The notes under the pieces are model-generated. The model did no database searches and was not told the DNA's origin. It saw only the letters and a program-made list of their open reading frames with translations. A stretch of DNA of 64,000 bases from Solanum dulcamara (lineage: Eukaryota > Streptophyta > Magnoliopsida > Solanales > Solanaceae): assembly GCF_947179165.1 (NCBI RefSeq), contig NC_077240.1:60423501-60487500 (forward strand), given 5' to 3'. Shown piece after piece: positions 1-10,515 of this stretch. A program made the translations under genes and the position numbers. Position 1 is the stretch's first letter. Every line of letters begins with the position of its first letter.

Positions 1-3000
1 TTGGTCCATTCACACATCCATTCAATATCAATCAACCAGTGGAAAATTTAAAATAAAGAAATAATTTGGCGGGCAATCCAAATAAACGATCTAACTCAAG
101 AAAGAAAGGCCATGCGCCAACAAATCAAACTCCGATCTTTGTCATTAAAATAGTTTGACAAGAATAATTCAAGGAAAGAAAATACTCAACCGACCCATCA
201 CTATCTAGTCTATGAAGCCTCTATCACTACTATCTAATTGGTGCCAATGACATTTTCATGGCTACCTCAAATCAAAATGAAAAGGGCTAACTCGACGCAA
301 GAATAACATAAGTGGTGTCCTCCGAATGTAGGGGAGGACTAACCAATACGCTGAGTGTGTATAGATACTCAATGGTGCTCCTATTGACGATCTCTTAAAC
401 CTGTCTCTGCATCATGAAATGATGCAGGTCCAAATGGACGTCAGTACATGGAATGTACGAGTATGTAATATGGCAGAATGAAACATACCTCAAGGAAGAG
501 TAACGTTGGTTCAAATATCTCAATTTAGAAAGATAAGAGGGACTCAATCAAAGTGTCATAAGTCTAAAGTAAGGATACTATTTTAGACAAAGACCAATCA
601 TATACCATACAATCCATTCCAATCATGTATAATACAGTTCAATCAAATCATTTACAATTCGATCCCATCCAATCACATACCGCTCTATTCAACCCAATCC
701 AATCGTACACTATCCGATCACATATCATTTAATCCAATTCAATCATATACAATCAACTCAACAAATAACTCAACAATCAAGTCAAAGGACTCAACTCAAT
801 AAATATACAAATTAGAACTTAGAAATGTGATATAATCCAACTCAATTATCAACAAGCTCAATCAAACCAATCAAATCATGCACAATCAACTCAATTTGAG
901 AGTTTCTCTAACTGACAACAATCCCACAACCTATAAGTAGGTGATGCACAACAAGCCACGTCGTTGCCATGTCTGTTCATACTTGCCAGGGTATGAACGA
1001 ATTAACCAATCATGGATCCGTCAATTAATCAAGTCCTATCATTTCAGGACAATAAAATAGGGAAACATCCGACACGGTACAATCACTTCCTACGTTGGTG
1101 GCGTAGTTTATGGGATTCGAGTATGGACTATACTCTTACCCAAATCGGTGCTCAATACTCCTCCCAAGACTCAATACGCACATATCTATCAAGTGAGTAA
1201 AATATTCAAAATACTCATTTAGTCTCTTAGGACGTAATTTCAAATCAACTCATTTAGTCTCATTGGACGCTTTTCAAAACTCAATCAGTCTGGTCTCATT
1301 GGACCTTCTTTCAAATCGACTCATCTCAATCATCAAACTCTTCTCATTAAATTTGATACCATCTCGACTCAATGGATGTAGAAAATATTATATGCATTTA
1401 AAATATAATTCCAACTCCTCGACTCTACCTCAAAATAGATATTTTTATGTAAAAATGTTCAACTCATTTATACTCAAAATACTCATGTTCAAAGTGATAA
1501 TCAAGAGACTTTTCGAACTCAAATCTTTAAACTCAAAATAGTGTATAAATAGTTTATGCAAAAATATTCACAAATCATTTATTTAAAACTCCTTCTCAAA
1601 AGATCATTTATTTTCAAAATGTTCATAAGACTCCAATCAACTCAAATTATGCAAATCACATAATCACATTAGACTCCAATCCACTTCATCACACAATATC
1701 CTCATCAACATAACCTCTTCATTCACATCATCGTCAAATATCACCATTCACATCATCATCAAACATCATCATCACATCATCATCAAACATCATCATTCAC
1801 ATTGTAACTATCCCAATTCTCATATAACTCAAAATCAATTTTATCAAACTCAAGTAAAAGAATACCTCATTTTACTATAAAAATAATATTACTTTTATTA
1901 TACATAAAAATCATCAATCTCATCCTTAAGATAAATTATGACCAAAAAGAAATCTCATCTTGAGTTCATGTGAATGAATACATGAATCCATACTCTCAAC
2001 AAAGTCAACTCAAAAACACCATCAATACATATAAATTCATATACAAAGATTCATTTGTAGTCAATAATATGAAAGATAACTATTCAAGAATTTAAGTCAT
2101 GAAAATCGCCAATCAATTTCTACTACATAAAAATATTCTAGAGTTTAAGAAAATTTCAAGAAAAATATTCACAAAAGGTTCAAATCTTTCACAACTTCTA
2201 CCTAACACATCTATGGGCATATGAAAGAACTCAATCCATATTTTAGGTTAGCCTTACATACCTTAGAGTAGATTTTGAGGAAACCTTGTTGTTGGGTCTT
2301 CAATGAGATGCTTTAATCCTTGAGCTTTTGAGGGCAAATTCTTGTTGGAGATATTTGGAAGAGAAGAAGGGATGAAGATTAGGGTTTTTGGGGGGTGAGG
2401 AGGCTGAAAATATCATCCCAAAATGTTCCAAGTTGGGTATATATAATTAGGGAAAAAGTCCAAGTTGCCCCTCTTCAAAAATCTGGAAAACTGGGCAAAT
2501 ATCTTGCTGGCGCTATAGTGGCGCGTCGCGCCACTGCAGCGCCAAGCCAAAATAGGCTTAAAACCCTGTACATCTAATAGTGGAGCGTCGCGCCAAGGAC
2601 CAAACTACTGAGGCTGTTTTCTGGCGTTATGGTGGCGCCGGGCGCCACTGGAGCGCCAAGCCTAAATTTCCTGCAGTGGTCGCCCAGGCCTGAAATTCCT
2701 GCAGTACTAGTTTGTAGAATAATGGTCATAACGTTTGACTCCGAACTCCAAAAATTGTACTCTTGGTGGAGTTGGAAAGAAGACTCAAAGACCTTTAATT
2801 TGGTAGGTCGTGGGACACCCAGTTCATTATATTCTAGGAGATATGGTCGTTTGAAGTTGACCCTAATACTAACTCCTCCAAAAACTTAATCGATTGGAAA
2901 TCTTTGGACTCGACTTGGTGTTAGAGATCCCTTATGACCCTAAACACATCTAACACACTTCAAATACTTAGTACTTAATTCTAACTCATATATAAAATTA

Positions 3001-3076
3001 CAAGTCATATGGTTCGAGTCTATACATACGTGAAGAAATGTTCGAGTCTTTGCGAAAAATTTTCTGGGGTGTTACA
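1..3076 (-). repeat. GyB-family gypsy LTR, cut by the window edge
   Basis: This is a long terminal repeat in minus orientation. It matches 52661-55589 along its whole length, and the second copy shows that about 71 bases are missing at the window edge. The right end reads GGGGTGTTACA, which on the minus strand is a normal TG start. No polypurine tract follows at 3077, unlike the copy at 55589, so this is either a solo LTR or the 5' LTR of an element lying to the left. It carries CAATC-rich degenerate repeats (600-900), CATCAT microsatellites (1730-1800) and GC-rich palindromes (2508-2658). It holds about 250 bases near 1790-2040 that the second copy lacks. Confidence 0.85.
2508..2658. repeat. 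GC-rich palindromic block in the LTR
   Basis: Three short palindrome-rich segments (2508-2543, 2581-2598, 2622-2658) are built on GGCGC, GGCGCGTCGCGCC and AGCGCC in otherwise AT-rich DNA. The same block stands at 55018-55170 in the other LTR copy, with several CpG to TpG-like changes there. It lies in the part of the LTR near its transcription-sense 5' end. Function is unknown; a stem-forming or CpG-methylated U3 segment is an inference. Confidence 0.6.
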
Positions 3077-3301
3077 CGCCGCTTCTTGCATCTTTCATTT
3101 CCAATCTTTCTTTTATTTGGAGACTTATATTGTAAATTCAGACTCAAACTTGTATTAGATGCTCTTAAACTTATGACATCAGGTTTTGAGATAGTTTCGT
3201 TGTTGTTCTTTTTATTGCGTTTATTTGTGGCATGACTCCTCTTTGGGAGTCTCGTATGATTTAATTTTAGGCTTACACATCGGGATGGATTTTGGGATGT
3301 G
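3077..3301 (+). repeat. Gypsy LTR 3'-end remnant (GyD family)
   Basis: This stretch resembles the last 230 bases of the GyD LTR (59780-60000). Both share the blocks CTTGTATTAGATGCTCTT, TTATGACA(T/C)CAGGTTTTG, GTGGCAT-ACTC/CTTTGGGAGTC and GGTTACACATC-like text. It stops before the terminal CA and has no primer binding site. The LTR at 1-3076 abuts it directly, so the latter probably inserted into this older LTR. Confidence 0.6.
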
Positions 3302-3924
3302 TCATGAAACCAGATCTGAAAGAAGTGCTAGCAGTCAAAATATTCATCAGATTCGAAGCTCTAGCATAGCGATATTAATTATATGAACTAGATGAATGTG
3401 ATGCTGCATCCACAAGGTAATTCAATTCTAGGTATTCCCCTCGTAAAATGCAGTCTAACTCAGCTACTATATCATCATCAGAGGGATCTCTGGATTTGCC
3501 AACAAGTGATGACCCAACTTTGTGTCTATTTCTTTACTCGAAAAAACACCTGAAGTGATTGCAAAGTTTCGGTGATAGCATATGAGCACATTAATATACC
3601 ACATGACACGTTGTCCTTGCTCCATATAGTATATTAATGTGCTTGTATGTTGTCACCGAAATCATCCAATAAATGCGTTAGTTGTTTTTGGTAAACAGCT
3701 GCACAAAAAGGGCTGGGTCATCACTTGTTGGCAAATCTAGAGATCACTCTAATGATGATATAGTAGCCGAGTTATAGTGCATTTTATGTGGGGAATACAT
3801 GGAATTGAATGAACTTGTTGATGCAGTATCGCATTCGTCTAGTTCAGAGAATTCAAGTTGCCAAAGCTTCAAATTTGATAAATATTTTGACTTTATGGCA
3901 CTTCTTGAAGATCTGGATGATGAG
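3302..3924. repeat. Imperfect foldback, about 297-bp arms and 30-bp loop
   Basis: The left arm (about 3302-3598) and right arm (about 3629-3924) are reverse complements with roughly 80% agreement by eye and small indels. Clear matching blocks include AAGTGATGACCCA with TGGGTCATCACTT, GAGCACATTAATATA with TATATTAATGTGCTT, and AGTCAAAATATTCATC with GATAAATATTTTGACT. The loop is about 3599-3628. There are no clear terminal TSDs or transposase. The arms look coding-like on one strand each (see the next entry). It could be a foldback transposon or an inverted duplication of a captured gene fragment. Confidence 0.75.
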
Positions 3925-4008
3925 AAGAAAGAGGATTTGAGTGGAAAAAGTTCAACTAGCAGTTATAACATAATGAGATCAAATGATATGAGTTTGAGGC
4001 GAAGTTGA
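3713..4008 (+). pseudogene. Possible captured exon fragment in the foldback right arm
   Basis: The plus frame reads SSLVGKSRD, then DDIVAEL, one stop, CILCGEYMELNELVDAVSH, SSSSENSSCQS, FDKYFDFMALLEDLDDE and a basic end, with the stop at 4006-4008. The left arm, read on the minus strand, gives the same protein text without that stop (SRDPSDDDIVAELDC, EYLELNYLVDAASHSSSS). Two diverged copies keeping the same frame suggest an ancestral coding sequence. The acidic and serine-rich text with ELN and YFD motifs recalls C-terminal regions of plant transcription factors, possibly NAC type; that is a guess. No intact gene is present. Confidence 0.3.
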
Positions 4009-4842
4009 CAATCGTGAAGCTCAATGATATAAAGGCTATTCAGTCCTTTTTGTTATTTAGATTATGTTGCCCTTGACAATGCTTTTCTTGGAACATGCTA
4101 TTTTATTCTTTTACAATATTTCTTGTTTGTCATATTTTTAATGCATTGATTTTAAATGTTAATATCACAATAGTTGAATTAGTAATTAAACCATGTTTTA
4201 TGATTTTCTTTTATTTCCCTTATTTCATTGTAATGTAAAAAGCCTAGTAGTTGATTTTTGCTTGCCAAAATTGATTCAATAATTCAATTTAGATCTGGTT
4301 AGGTTCGATGTTACTTTAAGGAATTTGGAGAAAATTTTATTTTCTAGATGCAAGTTACCTTTGTTATTATACGGATAATAGAAATTAGTGTGCTTTAAGT
4401 GTTTAGTTTCATCATTAGATATTATGCCTTATGGCTTTCTACAACACTTTTGAAATTCTTAATTTAAGACATTTGGTTTCACTACAAGTTAGGTATAGGA
4501 TTCACAGTAATTATTTTTTAAGATCTTAAGGATTAAGAATATGTTTCATGACTTTATTTGACTTCAACTACATAATATGTGTTACTATATCAAAGTATCT
4601 GGAATCACAATATTCAATGTCCTTATTTGCTTCACATCAACCCTTTCATATTTAATAAAGTAGTTTAATTATATGATTATCTAGCTATATAAACCATATG
4701 CATATGCTTGGATTAGTATTGCAATCACAATGTATATTCAAATCAACTGTAAACCAAAAGGAACATTGCTAGAGTACAAGGTAAAAGTCATAAAAAATAA
4801 ACAAGGTTATCAAAAATATAAAGATGCGTGAATGTGGCATTC
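3925..4842. other. AT-rich intergenic stretch
   Basis: Apart from the tail of the coding-like frame up to 4008, I see no open frame, repeat or RNA gene here. Confidence 0.5.
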
Positions 4843-6845
4843 TGTAATGACATGTCTTATCATTATGATAGTTAAGGGACGTAGCACCGTCATATAGGTC
4901 CCCATGGGTTGAGAAGAGGCAATACCTGAAAAATGAACAAAGTGGAAAATTCTACCTAAACTTCACTATAGTGAAGACCTTCTTCATTATAGCAAAGAAA
5001 GGCTTCTCAATATAGAAGACCGTGAAGTTGTGGAGCTTCCTTGTAGCAAAGGAATTTGTTCGCTATAGCGAAGACCCTCATTTTAGCGAAGGTCGGAAAT
5101 TTTTATTTAGTGTTTAAGTCAATTTTTGCCAATTCTTGGTCATAACTTACAATATTTAAGTATAAACTCCAAGGGTGACTTTTTCAAGACTTTGGTCTTT
5201 TCTCTCTTGAGGGAACCTCTTCCAACCCATCTTTTCCTATCATGGTCCATATTCTTCATTGAATCAAAGGGTAAGATCTTCGTTGGACTTTAGGAGTTAA
5301 TCCTTGGGATATTTATTGTTGGGGCAGAATGTAAAGAGAGGATAATTATGTATGCATTCGTTCATTTCTACTAAATTCTATTTACTAGCATGAAATTATG
5401 AACTTAGCCTCGACTTGTGATATTAGGGAACCTAAAAACATCGTAAAATGTGGTTCATTGAGCATATGAACTGCTCAAGAGAGGTTAATGAGGATAAAAC
5501 TCCATGAATAGAATTGGGTTGATCATGAGAACCTTCTATTTGATAAAATAGTCTTTAAGTAGCTCGTTAGACCTTCTAAAAGGATAAAATTAAATAGGTT
5601 TGAATACAAGATCTTTGTTTGATGAACTAGATGATTAAATTGTGGTTATATTTTATTGTATTGGACTTTAAGCATTATGAGTCGTTGATAATAGGGATGG
5701 TTCTTGTAATTTAGCTTGTTCATTTCCAGTTTGTCGGTTGAGGTAAGTTACAATTTATATTGAGTTAGACTTTGCTTAATTGTTAATATCTAATATGAGT
5801 TGTATTGCATATTGATTGGTCTTAGTAAATAGTTTATGTAGTCTATGGTTGAAAAATGTAGATACAGTGAGAATATATTCACTATTTGGATTATGAGTGG
5901 CTCGAGTTCGATGTGAGCTTATGAACGAGCGAATATGTTTATGATTGGATCAAGTACCAAGCCAGCATGGTACATTGACACCTAAGGTCCGTTGAAGGTT
6001 ACAACTAGATGGAATAAATTTAGAACAATTAGCATATGTGTATAGATGAGAGTTAGACTTGTGTTTTGAGAGTAATATGTGAGTGATTTTGGCAGATGTA
6101 GTTAGTATACTTGCAAGGTCAGGATAGATATGATTTCCATGTTTCTATTAACTTGTAGTATTTATAAAAGTGTGTTGATGATATATGTATTGATTTATAA
6201 TTGTTGCTCAAATATTCATGATTGTACATGCTAGAAATGGGTAATGTTGTTAAAAGAGGATATATACTCATATTCTTGTAATTTGTTTCATTTATAGTTT
6301 CTCTGTGTGGATGGAACACTGTATACTTGGTTAATTTGTGGTGTTGGATTGTGAATCTTAAATAGGATGATGATGAGTTTTATTTATATCTGTTTTATAT
6401 TGATGTGCTAAAGACTTGTGATGAATATGATGTAGTGTGACTTAGGTGTTCACTATGTTGAATTACCTGTCTACTAATTTTATAAATGTGATAATATATC
6501 TATTGCTAATCTTAGTCGGCCTATGATGCCTGTCAGGACATAGTGTTTGTACTGATGCAAGTCCTCCACTTTCTTTTGAGTGCAGATTGTGATCAACAGG
6601 CATCTACTAGACTTAGTAACGCTATTTCCAGATCTTGGGTAAGCTACTTCTGTCTGGGTTATTGCAGCTACTCCTATTTTTGATATCTTTCTCTCAAGAC
6701 ATTGAGATTATTTATTCGTTATTTGTTGCTATTGGTAGACATTTTAGCGAAATGTTTTAGTACAATGACTTTGAAATTCTAGGGATGTTTGTTTAGACTT
6801 TTTTTGATGTATTGATTTATTTTAAGACGTACAATTATTTTGTTA
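4843..6845 (+). repeat. Degraded gypsy LTR remnant
   Basis: It begins TGTAATGACAT, like the TGTAATGACC start of the GyD LTR (57749), and carries a block of short palindromes of the CGCTATAGCGAAG type (4965-5090), as other LTRs here do in the same relative place. Text of the kind found near LTR 3' ends (6520-6700) follows. No matching partner, PBS or TSD could be found. Boundaries are approximate, and the call rests on style and partial similarity only. Confidence 0.4.
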
Positions 6846-7016
6846 TATTTTCCTACTAGGCAAATTGTCCGCGCTTTTCACGGGAGTAAACTAATTCTAT
6901 AAGGTCACATTTTATTGATTTTTAGTGTAGTTGTTTCCCCAATATGGTTTAAAGTTTGTCTCAATTTGTCCCCATATTGAGTGTCTTTAATTATACCATT
7001 CCAAGTAATACATTGA

Positions 7017-7560
7017 ATAAGTTATTCCTTATTTTAACTTGCAACGTAAATAGGTTAAACAACATGCAGATCAAGCATTGGTTATCTACATCCCTAATTT
7101 CCCACCTTCTTCCAAATTTCATTCAAATTCTTAGTGTATTTACTTTAACCGTTTCGAGAAGAGATATATGTTGAGTAACTTATTCCTTTATTCTAACTTG
7201 CAACACTAATATGTTTAACAACATGTAGACTAATATTACAACTCTCAGTTTGTGTTTGAGCTGTTTCTCTGTGAAGCAACACAATAGAATTGGCAGTCTA
7301 TTTTGCTTCTGGTCTATTACGTGCCTTCATTGCTCTCCCCAAAATTGATTTCATTATCATTCGGAACATTAGCCCATAACAATTCATAATCCTAATAATT
7401 TTCTTTCTAAAAGTTGATGCAGTCCCTCTTGAACGACAAAGAAATAGTTTCGTATTATATTTAACCAATATTCTAATAATAGGATAAATTGATAACTGTT
7501 GTCTTATTTGTTGGAATATATAGTAAGTTCACACAACTTTCCACAAGAATGGCCGACAAA
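7017..7560. repeat. Triplicated module, copy 1
   Basis: This is the first of three diverged direct copies (others 8065-8545 and 9390-9870). Shared landmarks in order are the block around GAGAAGAGATATA, a TTTATTCTAACTTGCAACA-like text, a TTGGCAG/TTTTGC segment, ATTACGTGCCTT/CATGC(C/T)CTTATCTATC, and a TTCATA-CCGTCAAAG-like end. Inside this copy the block TTATTC...ACTTGCAAC...AACAACATG occurs twice, at 7018-7075 and 7175-7233. No coding potential is seen. Its origin is unknown. Confidence 0.55.
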
Positions 7561-8064
7561 TAATTTTCCCCACAGTGTTATTTTTTCATACAGATAGGAC
7601 ACCATCTTGGCCCATTTCTTTGAAAAATTGAATTTCCTTTTACTTTGCCATTTTTTTAAAATTTTCAATTCAGTAATTCATGTTTTAGAGAAGATACTGT
7701 TATCGTTGTACCACAAACCTTCTCTATATCGGTAATGGGAAAGATGGAATCGATTTATCATTTGCTTGATGCGGTATGGCGTAGTGAACCTGAGCTTTTG
7801 TTATTTTTATTGGCGTTGGCGCTGCATCTCCATCATGAATCCTCAGTTAGATGTTGAGTTATCTGAAAATAGGACATTGTGGAATGCTAATTAAGATTTT
7901 GTAAAATGTAATGGTATTTTGTAATAGCTCTACCTAATTGATAATGTGTAATGAATATCTCGTCTCTTTCTAAGCCTTTTGGGCCTGCATTCTAGAATAT
8001 TTCTTTGAAAACAATATTTTTTATGAATCCTCGGTCTTCTGTGTGCCCTGGTCGCGTTGAGGCT

Positions 8065-8545
8065 TTGGACATTGCACATGTTCATACAGATCTAATTTTC
8101 CATAGTTTTTCAACATGTATGCATATTCTAAGACTATTCGATTAAACAGTTCCGAGAAGAGATATATATGGTATATAGTAACTTCGACTTTATTCTAATT
8201 TGAACATGTCAACAAAGTTATGCACCTATCAATCTGGCTTAACATTGTCCCTCTAAGAGGAGACATAAGAGAATTTCCATTCCATTTTGCTTCATGGGCA
8301 TACCATGCCTTTATCTATCCGCACACAAATCGATTTCATTTCACATTATAAAAATTACTCATAAGAGTTAATTTCCGTCAAAGTTCCCTGCCTATAATTT
8401 TACTAAGTCCCTTTAGAAAGTAAATATATATAGTTATATAACATTCATATAGAATTCAAATAATAAAAAATAACCAACAAATGTTGTCTTAGTAGATGGA
8501 TTGCATAATAAACATCAATTTTTTATGTCCAGAATTAAGTCTAAC
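8065..8545. repeat. Triplicated module, copy 2
   Basis: Second diverged direct copy. It is closest to copy 3 in its second half: TTCCGTCAAAGTT, TAAGTCCCTTTAGAAAG and TGTTGTCTTAGTAGATGGATT match CCGTCAAAGTTTT, TAAGTGCCTATAGAAAAG and TGTTCTCTTAGTAGATGGATT near 9690-9800. The segment GAGAAGAGATATATATGG lies near 8155. Confidence 0.6.
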
Positions 8546-9389
8546 CTAACTTATTAATAGCTAAGAGGAAAAAATAAAAAGTGATGGTGGAGAATTAATT
8601 CTCTTCCTCTAAAAGCAGGGGTTAAAACAGAATAAAACAAATTGCAAAAATAAAGAGCAACTTCCTTGCATTAGTAGACAGCAGAAATCACGATCTGAAT
8701 TGATTGAACAACATTGGGACCAATCAGCTGGATATCAAGAGACGCCTTATCAAAACCAAACAAAACGGGAGCCTATCGGCAATTAGATTCTATCTATAAG
8801 AAATGTTAAGCATAGGAAAAAATTACCTCCTGCATTTGTTGAGATACAATTAGCTATATTAGGGTCATCTATATGAGAATTCAAATAGCACAAAAAAGTA
8901 GCTATGGTGTTTGAACCTATAATGATTAATAGTTTTATCAAGGAGAAAACTTGTGCAACAATTTACCTTTTTACTCTTCAGATGTTCACACAGTCACATT
9001 TTCATGGGATGAGTGTTTTTTTTTTGGTAGTCCACTATGTTATCTTTCTTTAAGTAGCAAATGAATCTTTAAAAGAATATTGTAACGCTCTGATTATTTT
9101 CATTATGCACCAATGAAACACGATAACATTATTTGATAGTAAAGAAAAAGCTTAGATGTAAGGAGATTGTACATGTTGATAAGCAGAAGAGAATAGTACA
9201 ATTAAGGCTTTCATGCTGCAAATATTTACTTTCTTCAGTTACTTAAACTCTTTATTTCCCTCAAAAATTTTCGTGGTATTCATCGATTTTAGAAATGGGT
9301 GAATTTGGAAATAACCTTTTCCTATATTTAGTACACAAATGCGTGTGCATGGTTGCATACGTGGAAATGATAGCGACAACTCTACTGGA

Positions 9390-9870
9390 TGAGATATCTC
9401 TAATTTACAAAAGTTTGCCAGTCCATGTTAATAGTCTATTTGATTTAACAGTTTTGAGAAGAGATATAACTACGACTTTATTTTAACTTGCAACATGGAT
9501 GGGGGAAACCAGAAAACAAAGCTATACAACTATTAGTTAGACTTAACATTGATTCTCTATTAAGAGATAGAACAGGATTGGCAGCTGCTTTTGCATTTTG
9601 CCTATTACATGCTCTTATCTATCTGCATAAAATCAATATAATTTTTATTAGAAAAATTAACACATAAGAATTCATACCCGTCAAAGTTTTCCTCCTAAAA
9701 TTAGATTAAGTGCCTATAGAAAAGCAAATAAATAGTATCATTTTAAATTCAACAGGTACTCAACTAATTAACATAATAAGCGAATGTTCTCTTAGTAGAT
9801 GGATTCAATACTAAGTTCACACAATTTTACAAGTGAATAGTCAACCAATTAAGTATTCACAAAGTGTTAT
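9390..9870. repeat. Triplicated module, copy 3
   Basis: Third diverged direct copy, with GAGAAGAGATATAACT near 9455 and AGTAGATGGATTCAATACTAAGTTCACACAA near 9800. The latter end also matches copy 1 (AGTAAGTTCACACAACTTT near 7525), so the unit is at least 430 bases long. Confidence 0.6.
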
Positions 9871-9917
9871 ATTGATTTTTACAAATACAACTTGTAAAGA
9901 AATGCTCTAAGTGGTCA

Positions 9918-10043
9918 CTAACATCTCGTAAATAAAACAGTCCCAGGCTTCCTGCCTTCCTGGTTAACATTAGCAGAGAGCTGTTTGGTACCCTGAGTAT
10001 TCAGCGCGTTTAATAAAGATTTCACGTCGTCTTCATGAACTTT
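9918..10043 (-). pseudogene. Possible last-exon fragment of an unknown gene
   Basis: The minus frame runs 41 codons to a TAG. It begins KVHEDDVKSLLNALNTQ and ends GRKPGTVLFTRC. Its codon and base make-up is less AT-rich than the flanks, and an AG precedes the frame as an acceptor would. An open run this long is not rare by chance, so support is weak. I do not recognise a family. CopA is inserted about 170 bases upstream of it and would have cut the gene if this were its last exon. Confidence 0.2.
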
Positions 10044-10211
10044 CTTATGATGTCAAGAATTTCTGGTTGCAGGATCACCTAAAACACTCGTATTTGAACT
10101 TGGATAGGAAGCAACGGGAAAATATCATAAATCTGCTGGTATAGGTAAATGATAAAACATGCAAAATTTCTAATTTCACAAAATCTGCATAAAAGAAAAA
10201 CAGGGAAAAAG

Positions 10212-10216
10212 GTTAT
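10212..10216. repeat. CopA target site duplication, left
   Basis: GTTAT directly precedes the TG of the left LTR and recurs exactly at 15608-15612. Confidence 0.9.
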
Positions 10217-10515
10217 TGAAGTATTCTGAGAATAAATGCACAGATACACATACACAGTGAAGAATAAAGATGATGAAGAAGAGAAGAGAATGAGAAGAAG
10301 AGAGGAAGATGAGAAGAAGAGAGCTCAGCGTAGTCTCTTTAATTTTTGGGGCTGAAATGCCCTGAAGTCTTGTTACAGATATTATTAGCTATATATATAC
10401 ATAGCTAACTAAGTAGTTACTAACTAACTAATTCAGTTAGTTAGTTCTAACTAGATCACTGTAAATGACTAAACTGTCCCTATCTCTAACTACCTACTCC
10501 TTAACTATCTTAACA
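10217..10515 (-). repeat. CopA 3' LTR, 299 bp
   Basis: It runs TGAAGTATTC to CTTAACA on the plus strand, with TG/CA ends. It is identical to 15309-15607 except for one T/A difference in the GATGA(T/A)GAAG segment. It contains a purine-rich run, a TATATATA stretch and the inverted repeat TAACTAACTAATTCAGTTAGTTAGTT. Confidence 0.97.

Noticed and set aside
6119..6319. 66-codon minus frame
   Set aside because: AT-rich frame in an old LTR remnant, no domain.
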